From: Collinsella aerofaciens | GTDB lineage: Bacteria; Actinomycetota; Coriobacteriia; Coriobacteriales; Coriobacteriaceae | Direction of reading: 5' to 3' | Assembly (NCBI GenBank): GCA_008680965.1 | Contig: NAKE01000001.1 | Coordinates: 1,054,001-1,118,000, forward strand | DNA length: 64,000 bases | Shown: piece by piece, positions 49,916-57,552 of the stretch | Layout of the letters: each line of letters opens with the position of its first letter | Numbering within the stretch: position 1 is the first letter of the stretch | Position numbers and translations under genes: made by a program | Notes under the pieces: generated by a model | Databases searched by the model: none | The model's input: only the letters and a program-made list of their open reading frames with translations | What the model was told of the DNA's origin: nothing

Positions 49916-50764
49916 CTAGGCCGCAAGGGCCTGATTCCGGTACTCCTCCGGGGTCAGGCCCTTCAATCTTACCTGCCTCCGGCTCGTGTTCCAGTGGACT
50001 ATGTATTCCTCCAGGTCGCGTTTGAAATCCTCGAACGTCTTCCACTCGCGGCCCCTGTAGAACTCGTCCTTGACGTGGCCGAAGAGCTGCTCGGTGGCGG
50101 CGTTGTCGATGCAGTTCGCCTTCCTGGACATGCTCTGGACGATGCCGGCGGCCTCGAGCCTGGATGTGTACGAGGCGTGCTGGTACTGCCAGCCCCGGTC
50201 CGAGTGCATGGTCGGGGCGACGCCCTCGGGGATCTTGGACAGCAGCTCGTCGAGCATCCTCGCCTGCTGGGCCATGTCGGGCGTGGTCGATATGTCGCTC
50301 GCCACGATCTCCTTGGTGCAGAAGTCCAGCGTCGGGGCCCAGTAGGCCTTACCGCCAGCCACCTTGAACTCGGTGACGTCCGTCCCCAGCTTCCGCCACG
50401 GGGCCCCGGCGTCGAAATCCCTCGCGATCACGTTCTCGAACGTTCTGCCGACGACGCCCCTGTACGAGTTGTACCTGTGGTAGGCCGTCTCGCGTCTGAT
50501 GCCGCAGCGAATCCCCATCTCGCGCATCATCTTGAGCACGGTCTTGTCGGCTATCACGGCCCCCTCTTCCGCCCTGAGGCACATCGCTATCTGCCGGTGC
50601 CCGCAGCCGTTGGCGGTGCGCGAGAAGATCTCGGCGGCCGCCTCCCAGAGCTCGGCGCGCGTGGGCCTCGGCGGGTGCGCGAGGGCGTAGTAGTAGGTCG
50701 ACCGCTTGAGCTCGGCGCATGCGAGCAGGTGCCCGAGCGCGTGCCCCTCGGCGCGCAGGGCCAC
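49916..50764 (-). CDS. IS3-family transposase OrfB (DDE domain)
   Basis: The catalytic half of the transposase, 282 residues from a GTG at 50764. An HTH_21-like segment (RSTYYYALAHPPRP, IFSRTANGCGHRQIAM) is followed by the DDE triad: KLGTDVTEFKV (Asp), TMHSDRGWQYQHASY (Asp) and NCIDNAATEQLFGHVKDEF (Glu). It is most likely made as an OrfAB fusion: upstream of 50764 this frame stays open back to an A7 run at 50821-50827 within orfA, where a -1 shift would join the two. The C-terminus EEYIVHWNTSRRQVRLKGLTPEEYR is typical. Confidence 0.93.
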   Translation of the reverse strand: MALRAEGHALGHLLACAELKRSTYYYALAHPPRPTRAELWEAAAEIFSRTANGCGHRQIAMCLRAEEGAVIADKTVLKMMREMGIRCGIRRETAYHRYNSYRGVVGRTFENVIARDFDAGAPWRKLGTDVTEFKVAGGKAYWAPTLDFCTKEIVASDISTTPDMAQQARMLDELLSKIPEGVAPTMHSDRGWQYQHASYTSRLEAAGIVQSMSRKANCIDNAATEQLFGHVKDEFYRGREWKTFEDFKRDLEEYIVHWNTSRRQVRLKGLTPEEYRNQALAA

Positions 50765-50787
50765 GACCGCTTCGGCCTTCGCCCTGG

Positions 50788-51279
50788 TCAGAGCCCGTCC
50801 CTCTCGACCAGGGCGCGTAATTTTTTTAGGTAGGCCACCTCGGCCTCGAGCCTACGGCACCGCTCCTCGAGCTCCTCCTCGCGGGTCCGCGGCCTCGCCC
50901 TGGAACCGCTCGGCCGGCCCTTGGGCCTCGGGCGCAGGGCCTCCGCGCCGCCCTCGCGGTATAGCGCGCACCACTTCTTGAGCGGCGACATCGACATTAT
51001 GCCGAACGCCGCCATCGCCTCGGTCTTCGTCATGCCGCCGTCGACGACGGCGGAGGCGGCGGCGACCTTCTGCTCGTATGTGTACCTGCCCTGCTTTCCG
51101 TCCATGCGCAGCAGCACCTCGCTCCCGAATGCGCGGTATATCTCCTGCCATCTTCTCACGGCTTCCGCGGGAAGCGAAAGGGCAATCGCGGCAGATTTAT
51201 ACCCGTGTCCGAGCTCGAAGAGCCCTATGGCCGCCTTCCTGGTCTCGACATCATGCTTCACCCTCAAATCAACGCGCAT
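50788..51279 (-). CDS. IS3-family transposase OrfA (helix-turn-helix)
   Basis: The N-terminal DNA-binding half, 163 residues from ATG 51279 (MRVDLRVKHDVETRKAAI). It has two helix-turn-helix segments (FELGHGYKSAAIALSLPAEAVRRWQEIYR; KVAAASAVVDGGMTKTEAMAAFGI) and a leucine-zipper-like helix near the end (ELEERCRRLEAEVAYLKKL). The frameshift site, A7 on the minus strand (50821-50827), falls in the Leu-Lys-Lys-Leu codons near the C-terminus. Twelve residues after it the zero frame stops at 50788. Confidence 0.93.
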   Translation of the reverse strand: MRVDLRVKHDVETRKAAIGLFELGHGYKSAAIALSLPAEAVRRWQEIYRAFGSEVLLRMDGKQGRYTYEQKVAAASAVVDGGMTKTEAMAAFGIMSMSPLKKWCALYREGGAEALRPRPKGRPSGSRARPRTREEELEERCRRLEAEVAYLKKLRALVERDGL

Positions 51280-51286
51280 AAAGAAA

Positions 51287-51320
51287 GCCTCCCATTTCTC
51301 ATGTCCAAGAAATGGGAGGC
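51287..51320 (-). other. Hairpin at the IS right end upstream of orfA
   Basis: GCCTCCCATTTCT (51287-51299) and AGAAATGGGAGGC (51308-51320) are exact 13-bp complements. The right arm overlaps the terminal inverted repeat. Structures at this place in IS elements typically block translation from transcripts entering from outside; here that is inferred. Confidence 0.65.
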
Positions 51321-51355
51321 AGTTCATGTTTGCGGGACGGGCCTTGCTGCTGCGG

Positions 51356-52447
51356 CTAGCGTTTCTTTCCGCGGAAGAAGAAGCCGTGCAGCGAGGGTTT
51401 GAGTCCGCGGCTGGCGCGACGCTCCTCGATATGATCGTGGATCGAAGCGACGCGTTCGATGACTTCGTCGGGGATCGGCACGTCGGGATTCATGTTCTCG
51501 ACCTGGCCAACCTCGGCGGCGGCGACCTGGTCGATAATGGGCACATCGTCGCGCGAGATGACGGGCGTGGCGTCTTCTTTCATCTTGCGGTATCGCTGCA
51601 TCATGTCGGTCTGAAGCTGCTGGGCCGAAGGCGGCGTCCAGATGATGGCGTTGGCGCCAGCGGCGATGGTTTCACGGATGCTCTCGGGCGTCTTGCCGCC
51701 CGGTGCGATGAGCGGCAGGTTGGGATAGTGCTCGCGCAGCTCGCGCAGGACCTGGGGCGTGTTTTTGCCGGCGGCGATGTTGAGAATCTTGGCTCCGGCG
51801 CGCACCTTGGCGTGAGCATCGTCGTCGCAGCGAACGACCGTGGCGATGACGGGGATGTCGGCGATGTTGGTGATGTGCTCGACCATCTCGGCAGTAGCGG
51901 GGGAGTTGACCACGCAGCCCGCCGCGCCCTGCATCTCGGATACGGCCGCCATCTGCACGGAACGCTTACCGGTGGTGGTGCCGCCGCCAACGCCTACAAA
52001 GACCGGGCACTCGGCAACAGTCAGCAACGCTTGCGTAATGGCGGGCTGCGGCGTGAAGGGGTAGACGGCAAACACGGCGTCGGCATTGGAGTTGCGGATG
52101 ACCGCCACGTCGGTGGTGTAGATGAGCGATTTGATGCGGCGGCCAAAGAGCGTAAAGCCGCTGGCCTCCTCGATCTCATCGGGCATACGGAGGGCTGCCT
52201 TGCGCAGACGCCCGTCGATGGGCAGCGGCTCCATGGGCAAAAGGCCGTTGGGAGTTACGGCCACCTGGGGCTCGGTAAATTCGTCTGCAAGCTCAACCTC
52301 GGAGAAGTCGACCGAGGCGACGATGTCCTCGTGAACCTCGGCGGGAACATCGATGGGGGCTTGGTCGTTCGTCGCGGCAGGCGTCTCGAAGGAGCTGGTG
52401 CCGACAAAGGCGTCGACGCGCTCGTTCAAATCGTTGAGAGAATCCAT
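51356..52447 (-). CDS. TIM-barrel-like protein of unknown function
   Basis: A 363-residue protein. About 65 acidic, disordered residues precede an alpha/beta barrel-like region: VAVIRNSNADAVFAVYPF, CPVFVGVGGGTTTG, GAAGCVVNSPATAEMVEHI, DIPVIATVVRCDDDAHAKV, AKILNIAAGKNTPQVL, LPLIAPGGKTPESIRETIAAGANAIIW. This strand-helix rhythm with Gly-rich phosphate-type loops recalls TIM-barrel aldolases and hydrolases that bind phosphate. A C-terminal helical stretch ends in a basic tail. The substrate is unknown. The ribosome site is weak. It converges on degV across the IS element. Confidence 0.65.
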   Translation of the reverse strand: MDSLNDLNERVDAFVGTSSFETPAATNDQAPIDVPAEVHEDIVASVDFSEVELADEFTEPQVAVTPNGLLPMEPLPIDGRLRKAALRMPDEIEEASGFTLFGRRIKSLIYTTDVAVIRNSNADAVFAVYPFTPQPAITQALLTVAECPVFVGVGGGTTTGKRSVQMAAVSEMQGAAGCVVNSPATAEMVEHITNIADIPVIATVVRCDDDAHAKVRAGAKILNIAAGKNTPQVLRELREHYPNLPLIAPGGKTPESIRETIAAGANAIIWTPPSAQQLQTDMMQRYRKMKEDATPVISRDDVPIIDQVAAAEVGQVENMNPDVPIPDEVIERVASIHDHIEERRASRGLKPSLHGFFFRGKKR

Positions 52448-52639
52448 GGCGGTCCGTTTCTATGCTGTGCGGTCGGCAGTGTACGACCGGCGTTGCGAGT
52501 GCTAAATCGTTTGACGAGTTGATTTTTCCCCGCTGCGCCATCCGTTAGACTGAAGGGCCGGCGAACGTGAAGGAGCTGTGGTGGCGGGAATCGAGGTGCT
52601 ATCTTGAATGTCCCGTATACAAAAGAGAGGTGACGCGGT

Positions 52640-52810
52640 ATGGAATTCTCGGCAATGTTGGGCTCGATTGGCCTATGCGTGGGCGCAATCGTTGCCGCCG
52701 CGGTCATCTACTTTGCGGTCACGGCCATTAAGGGCAAAAAGGCTGAGCGCAAGGAGCGTGAAGCGCTTGCGCGGCATGAGGACCAGCAGGACAGGCGCGC
52801 ACGGCGATAG
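52640..52810 (+). CDS. Small single-pass membrane protein (56 residues)
   Basis: ATG at 52640 preceded by GAGAGG opens a 56-codon frame with one hydrophobic helix (MLGSIGLCVGAIVAAAVIYFAV, roughly residues 6-28) and a highly charged C-terminal half (KGKKAERKEREALARHEDQQDRRARR). The positive-rich tail should stay in the cytoplasm. It lies between divergent and convergent genes without an obvious partner. The composition matches its surroundings, which supports its being real. The function is unknown. Confidence 0.6.
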   Translation: MEFSAMLGSIGLCVGAIVAAAVIYFAVTAIKGKKAERKEREALARHEDQQDRRARR

Positions 52811-52834
52811 CTTGTTGAGTTTTGAATCCGTGCG

Positions 52835-53938
52835 CTAGCTGCGTTTTCGGACCAGGGCGATATAGAAGCCCTCAAAGTCGCGACTGGGCGGAATGGTCAG
52901 CGTGCCGGGCATGCGGTTGGCAATGGCCGAGACGTGGCCTTCGGCAATGGCTTCGGTAAGGGCGTTGCACTCGATATGCGGATCCTCGCCGGCACCCTGG
53001 GCGCGACGCGCTTCGCTTTCGCTTGGCGTGCCGTCGAGGGGGATGAGCTCGCAGTCCATGTGCTTGTCGAGGGCCTCTTGCAGGGCATCCTCGTTTTCCT
53101 GCGGCAAGATCGAACAGGTCGAATAGACGAGCGTGCCGCCCGGTTTGAGGGCCCCCATGGCGCGGTCCAGAAGCGCGCGCTGCGAGCGGGCGCACTTAAC
53201 GAGCAACTGTTCGGTGAGGCCGCGCAGGCTCTTTTCGTTGCCGCTGATGACGGTGCCCGTGCCGGTGCAGGGGGCGTCGAGCAGGATACGGTCAAAGCGG
53301 AAGAACTCGTCGAGCTCGCGTGCGTCAATGCGCATGACGGGCACGTTTTTGGCGCCCTGGCGGCCCAAGTTTGCCTCGAGCTTTTCGGCGCGGGGAATGC
53401 TCATCTCACAGGCGGTGAGGTGCGCCTGTCCCTGGGTGAGGGCGGCGATCTGCGTCGTCTTGCCGCCGGGGGCCGCGCACATGTCCAGGATGTCCTCGCC
53501 GGCCTGGGCGCCCAGCACCAAAGGCGGCATCATGGACGACAGGCTCTGCAGGTAGATCTTGCCGTCACGGTAGATGTCGAGGTCCCACAGGTCGGATACC
53601 TGGGCGTCGGGCAGGATGAAGGCATCCGAGTACCACGCGACGGAGCGGTGGGCGATCCCGGCGGCGTCGAGTGCCGCGGCAATGTCCTCGGCGGTCGCCT
53701 TGAGCGTGTTGGCGCGCAGCGTGACCGGGCGCGCGGCTGCGGCGCCAAAGCCTTCGATCATGAGCTCGGCATCGGCAGGCGTATAGGCACCGGCAACCGT
53801 GTCGACCATAAAGCGCGGCAGGTCGGCGGCGGAGTGTTGGGCGGCAAGCCGGTCGGAAAGCTCGGTAGCGGCAAACTGCCTAAGCTTGAGCTCGGGCTTA
53901 ACCTGCTTTTTCTGCTTACGACGACGCGGCTTGGACAT
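52835..53938 (-). CDS. RsmB/NOP2-family RNA m5C methyltransferase
   Basis: A 367-residue SAM-dependent cytosine-5 RNA methyltransferase. The N-terminal basic stretch (KPRRRKQKKQVKPE) precedes a small N-domain. The Rossmann core has CAAPGGKTTQIAAL, VMRIDARELDEFF and LLDAPCTGTGTV with the first catalytic cysteine, then YSTCSILPQENE with the second. This is the NOL1/NOP2/Sun set and suits 16S rRNA methylation, of RsmB or RsmF type; length alone does not separate them. It ends a minus-strand block upstream of the MetRS-like gene. Confidence 0.92.
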   Translation of the reverse strand: MSKPRRRKQKKQVKPELKLRQFAATELSDRLAAQHSAADLPRFMVDTVAGAYTPADAELMIEGFGAAAARPVTLRANTLKATAEDIAAALDAAGIAHRSVAWYSDAFILPDAQVSDLWDLDIYRDGKIYLQSLSSMMPPLVLGAQAGEDILDMCAAPGGKTTQIAALTQGQAHLTACEMSIPRAEKLEANLGRQGAKNVPVMRIDARELDEFFRFDRILLDAPCTGTGTVISGNEKSLRGLTEQLLVKCARSQRALLDRAMGALKPGGTLVYSTCSILPQENEDALQEALDKHMDCELIPLDGTPSESEARRAQGAGEDPHIECNALTEAIAEGHVSAIANRMPGTLTIPPSRDFEGFYIALVRKRS

Positions 53939-53997
53939 CCGTCTTTCCTTCCCGTCCCAAATTGACTACTTTCCGGGCACGCTGCTGCCGGCGTGCT

Positions 53998-56148
53998 TTA
54001 GTACTGGCTCTCGTGCTTGCTAAAGAAGTCGAAGCGCGGGGGCAGCGGCTTTACGCGGTGCTCGCCGGGCTTCTCGCCCAGGTTCTTCATAAACTCGTCC
54101 GTGGAGGCAAAGATGTTGTCCCAGCTAAAGAAGGCGACCGGGTCGACGTCGAAGTACTCGCAGATAAGCTCGCAGCCGGCCGGGACGATGCCGTGCATGA
54201 GCACGGTCGCCACGCGCAGCTCGGTGAAGGCGTCGACCAGGGCCTGCGTCATGGCGGCGTTGGCCGGCTCACCCTCGAGCTTGTTGGCGGCCTTGGAGGC
54301 ATCGCTCCAGCGCTTGTTGGCGGCGCGCAGGTAGTCGTCGCACACGGCGAGCGCGCGGTGCGTCTCGAACTTGTACATGGCCTGCTCAAAGGCAAGGACG
54401 GCCTGCTCGGCAGCCTCGACCACGGCGGCAGAGGCGGCGCCGGCGGGAATGCAGCCGTTGCGATAGGGGCTCTCGTCGCCCTCCTTGACGGCGACGCCGT
54501 AGAAGCAGCTGCGGGCCAGACGGTTGAACACGCCGGTCAAAAGGGCGCTCTCCTTAAGGGCCGGATCGATGACGCGCTTGTCGTCGCAGGCGCGCACCTC
54601 GTTGCCGTCCTTGTCCTTGCCGGTCACGCGCGTGTCATATGCCTTGGGGCTAAAGCTCACCGGCTTCTCGGACAGGCCGAGCGACAGCCAATGCGCGCGC
54701 ATCTGCTCGCAGGTGTAGTGGTTAAGCAGGTCGTCTGCCGGCGGGGGAGGCGTCTGCGAGGACGAGCTGGCCTTTTTACCCATGTAGAGCAGGTGGTAGC
54801 AGGCGCTGACGGTGCTCTGCGTGAGGTTCCAGCCCAGGGCCTCCCACATGGCGGTCTGCGCGATGCAGTAGAAGTAGATGTTGTCCTGACCGATGAACTG
54901 GTAGATCTGCGCGTCGTCCGAGCACCACCAGTCGCGCCAGTCGAGCGAGCTGTGCTGGTAGGTGGGTGCGGGTACCTGCGTGGAATCGGCAGCGGGCTCG
55001 CCCATGAGGGCGGCGTCCTGGGCGGCGACACCCTCGGTCACGCCGGCTGCCTTGGCATCGCGCGCGAGCACGGTACGCGTATAGCTGATGGGCGCCCACA
55101 GGCTCTCGGGCCAGCACCAGCAGGTGACGTCGGTCACGCCGTCGACCTCGGGCACCGGAACGCCCCAGTCGATGTTACCGGTGATGCGGAAGGGTACGAG
55201 CGCCTTGCCGCTGCGGAAGCGCACGCCGCCGTTGGCGAGCACCGCGTGGGCGTCGTCGCGCTCCTTCCAGCTGGGGAAGGTGACGGTAAAGCTGCTCTTG
55301 TTGCCCTCGGGCTCCAGCACGGTGTGCTCGGGCAGTTGATCCTCGACGGCGTCGAAGGCCTCGCGGAACTTGTTCTGAATATAGAGCTGTGCCGGCAGCA
55401 GCCACTCTTCCATGGTCTTGGAGACCACGGAGCGAACCTGCGGGTTCTGGGCGAGCTTGGCGGTGTAGGTCTTCATAAAGTCGAGGTAGGCCGGCAGGTC
55501 AAAGTAGAGGTTGTCGACCGGGCGCAGCTCGGGCACCTCGCCGGTGAGCTGGCTCTTGGGCGCGATGAGCTCCTCGGGCTCAAACTGGTGACCCAGGTCG
55601 CACTCGTCGGCGTACGCCTTCTCGGACTTGCAGCCCTGGATGGGGCAGCGGCCGATCACCTGGCGGCCGTTGAGGAACGTGCCGGCCTTGGCGTCGTAGA
55701 ACTGCAGCGTGGAGCGCTTGGAGATGGTGCCCTGCTCGTGCAGGCGCTCGATAATCTCGGCGGTAACCTCGTTGTGGATCTGGGCCGCCGGCTCAAGGCC
55801 CGAGCCGCCGTAGATATCGCAGCTGATGTTGTAGTTGTTGAGGGTCGCGGCCTGGCGGGAGTGATTGGACTCGACATACTCGTTAATGGACTTGTCGTAG
55901 CCCTCGTTCTCCTTGAGCTTGCGGTAGCTCTCCATGATGGGCGAGCCATAGCAGTCGGTGCCCGAGGTGAAGATGACGTTCTCGCGGCCCAGACGGTCGC
56001 GCAGGAAGCGGGCGAAGAAGTCGGCCGGGACAAAGACGCCGCCAACGTGGCCAAAGTGAAGGCCCTTGTTGCCGTAGGGCTCGCCGGCGGTTACGATGGC
56101 GCGGCGAGGCCAGCTGGGACGGTCGTTCATGGAGTATTTGGATGCCAT
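53998..56148 (-). CDS. MetRS-like class I aminoacyl-tRNA synthetase with unusual KMSKS
   Basis: A 716-residue class I ligase. HFGHVGG near residue 33 is the HIGH motif. A zinc-knuckle region like that of MetRS follows (CPIQGCKSEKAYADECDLGHQFEPEELI, near 165-195), then FIGQDNIYFYCIAQTAMW near 425, as in MetRS. Where KMSKS is expected the text reads GKKASSSS (near 456). Only the first Lys and serines remain. The C-terminal anticodon-binding helical region is present. The start at 56148 follows AAGGAG. It is best read as methionine-tRNA ligase or a diverged relative; a second canonical MetRS in the genome would settle which. It is divergent from the DUF3267 gene. Confidence 0.78.
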   Translation of the reverse strand: MASKYSMNDRPSWPRRAIVTAGEPYGNKGLHFGHVGGVFVPADFFARFLRDRLGRENVIFTSGTDCYGSPIMESYRKLKENEGYDKSINEYVESNHSRQAATLNNYNISCDIYGGSGLEPAAQIHNEVTAEIIERLHEQGTISKRSTLQFYDAKAGTFLNGRQVIGRCPIQGCKSEKAYADECDLGHQFEPEELIAPKSQLTGEVPELRPVDNLYFDLPAYLDFMKTYTAKLAQNPQVRSVVSKTMEEWLLPAQLYIQNKFREAFDAVEDQLPEHTVLEPEGNKSSFTVTFPSWKERDDAHAVLANGGVRFRSGKALVPFRITGNIDWGVPVPEVDGVTDVTCWCWPESLWAPISYTRTVLARDAKAAGVTEGVAAQDAALMGEPAADSTQVPAPTYQHSSLDWRDWWCSDDAQIYQFIGQDNIYFYCIAQTAMWEALGWNLTQSTVSACYHLLYMGKKASSSSQTPPPPADDLLNHYTCEQMRAHWLSLGLSEKPVSFSPKAYDTRVTGKDKDGNEVRACDDKRVIDPALKESALLTGVFNRLARSCFYGVAVKEGDESPYRNGCIPAGAASAAVVEAAEQAVLAFEQAMYKFETHRALAVCDDYLRAANKRWSDASKAANKLEGEPANAAMTQALVDAFTELRVATVLMHGIVPAGCELICEYFDVDPVAFFSWDNIFASTDEFMKNLGEKPGEHRVKPLPPRFDFFSKHESQY

Positions 56149-56280
56149 GGGACTCCTTCGCATATGGTGAGAGCGCAGCCGGGCGCAAGGCCTGGCGACG
56201 CGGTGGTCAATTCGTGCATATCGTTCGACATTATCGCACATGCGGACGGGTACGTGGCAGGGGCGCTATCCTAAGATGCT

Positions 56281-56850
56281 ATGAATGAGATTTCCAACAT
56301 ACATGCGTTTGAGGACGAGGATTTTCTGCACGCCTGCTTTGTGTGGGGGATGGCCGTGCTTGGCGCATTTGCCGTGTGCCTGGTGCCGGTGTTTATGCTG
56401 CTGGGTGGGCCCGCGGACCTGGATGCGGCTGACGCGGGCGGTTGGATGGCCGTTTTGGGCTGGCTGGTCGGCTTGGCTGCGGTTTCGGCGGCGTCATTTG
56501 CCGTGCACGAGCTGGTGCACGGTGTGTTTTTTAAGCTGCTGGCGCCTGCGGGCGCGAAGGTGACCTTTGGGGCGAATCGCGAGACGGCGATGATCTATGC
56601 CTGCGCCGAGGGTGTCGTGTATTCGCGCCGGCGGTACGTGGCGGTTTGCCTGGCGCCGACGGTTGTTGTGACGGCGGCGTTTGCCCTGGGGTTTGCGTTC
56701 TCGGGCTATCCGCTGCTGTGCTACCTGGCTGCCGGCTTGCATTTGTCGGGCTGTGTGGGCGACTGGTATTACGTGCGGACCATTTTGCGCGACCGCCGCA
56801 TTGTCGCCTGCGAGGACACGTCCTTTGGCGTGCGCTTTTTCGCAAGGTAG
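56281..56850 (+). CDS. DUF3267 membrane metalloprotease-like protein
   Basis: A 189-residue multi-pass membrane protein. The zinc-protease-like HELVHG (HExxH, near residue 77) lies within a hydrophobic segment (FAVHELVHGVFFKLL). Four or five membrane helices are visible (MAVLGAFAVCLVPVFML, WMAVLGWLVGLAAVSAAS, VVVTAAFALGFAF, PLLCYLAAGLHLSG). The conserved GDWYYVRTIL near the C-terminus belongs to this family, whose members resemble site-2-type intramembrane peptidases. No known substrate. It ends 56 bases before queH. Confidence 0.85.
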   Translation: MNEISNIHAFEDEDFLHACFVWGMAVLGAFAVCLVPVFMLLGGPADLDAADAGGWMAVLGWLVGLAAVSAASFAVHELVHGVFFKLLAPAGAKVTFGANRETAMIYACAEGVVYSRRRYVAVCLAPTVVVTAAFALGFAFSGYPLLCYLAAGLHLSGCVGDWYYVRTILRDRRIVACEDTSFGVRFFAR

Positions 56851-56906
56851 TCTTTTTGGGATGATTTTTCTGGGACGGGGATTAAAAAAGCATTGCGGGG
56901 GAGAAG

Positions 56907-57488
56907 ATGTTGATGAAGCCGTTGTTGTTGCACGCCTGCTGTGCGCCGTGCTCGCTTGAGCCGGTCCGTCTGCTGCGCGAGGAGGGGTTTGAACCCACAA
57001 TCTGCTGGACCAACCCCAATATTCAGCCTCACGATGAATGGCAGCGGCGTTTGGACGAGCTGCGCCGGTGGTGTGCCGATGGCGACATCGAGCTTGTCGA
57101 GGCGGGGGAGGACCGCGAGCGCTGGGAGGCCGGCGTGGCCCCGCTGGGCGCCGATCGGCCTCGTCGCTGTCGCGCGTGCTATGCCCTGCGCTTGGCCGAG
57201 GCGTGCCGTGTGGCCCAGGAGCGTGGGTTTGAGTTTGTGGGCACGACGCTCGCCGTCTCGCCGTATCAGTTGTTCGAAACCTGCAATGATGTGTTGGAGC
57301 GTCTAGCTGCCGCCCGCGGTCTTACTCCGGTAATTCGCGATTTTCGCCCGTATTATCCCGAGGCCACGCGTCGTTCGCGCGAGCTTGGCATGTATCGGCA
57401 GAACTACTGTGGTTGCCGCTTCTCGGCTGTCGAGGCGGCCATGGACCGCGCCCGCATCCGCGACGAGCGCAAAGCCGCCAAAAAGTAG
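56907..57488 (+). CDS. queH: Epoxyqueuosine reductase QueH
   Basis: A 193-residue iron-sulfur enzyme (DUF208 type) that reduces epoxyqueuosine to queuosine, the last step of queuosine tRNA modification, where QueG is absent. Conserved cysteine motifs HACCAPCSLE, RPRRCRACYALRL and YRQNYCGCRFS supply the metal ligands. The ATG at 56907 has GGGGGAG upstream; an ATG at 56913 is also possible. queA follows 64 bases later on the same strand, and tgt is 5 kb downstream. Confidence 0.93.
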   Translation: MLMKPLLLHACCAPCSLEPVRLLREEGFEPTICWTNPNIQPHDEWQRRLDELRRWCADGDIELVEAGEDRERWEAGVAPLGADRPRRCRACYALRLAEACRVAQERGFEFVGTTLAVSPYQLFETCNDVLERLAAARGLTPVIRDFRPYYPEATRRSRELGMYRQNYCGCRFSAVEAAMDRARIRDERKAAKK

Positions 57489-57552
57489 TTCATTTGGGAC
57501 GTCAGCCTGCTAGGATGTAGAGCGGACTTTAGCTATATAAGGAGTATCCGAC

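Larger units (their letters stand above)
49878..51326 (-). mobile_element. IS3-family insertion sequence
   Basis: A 1449-bp element with 24-bp imperfect terminal inverted repeats (49878-49901 and 51303-51326; both begin TGAACTGC read inward, end CTTGGAC, and carry 20 of 24 identical positions or nearly so). A 3-bp target duplication TGT flanks it (49875-49877 and 51327-51329). Inside are orfA and orfB on the minus strand joined by a programmed frameshift. The ends, TG...CA form and 3-bp duplication are typical of IS3. Both frames look intact, so it may be active. Confidence 0.93.
49861..51345. terminator. Bidirectional terminator split by an IS element
   Basis: AAGGCCCGTCCCG (49861-49873) and CGGGACGGGCCTT (51333-51345) are exact 13-base complements. 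Without the IS between them they would form a hairpin with a loop of about 8 bases, flanked by AACAGAAA on the left, between degV (plus) and the TIM-barrel gene (minus). The IS has landed in the loop. Confidence 0.8.

Noticed and set aside
50764..50830. orfA/orfB break as a disabling frameshift
   Set aside because: The A7 run and the open -1 frame match the programmed frameshifting of IS3 elements, so it is not a pseudogene.
53962..56274. 770-codon open frame on the plus strand opposite the MetRS-like gene
   Set aside because: The protein is a low-complexity mix without a domain, and the minus-strand gene carries clear class I ligase motifs.
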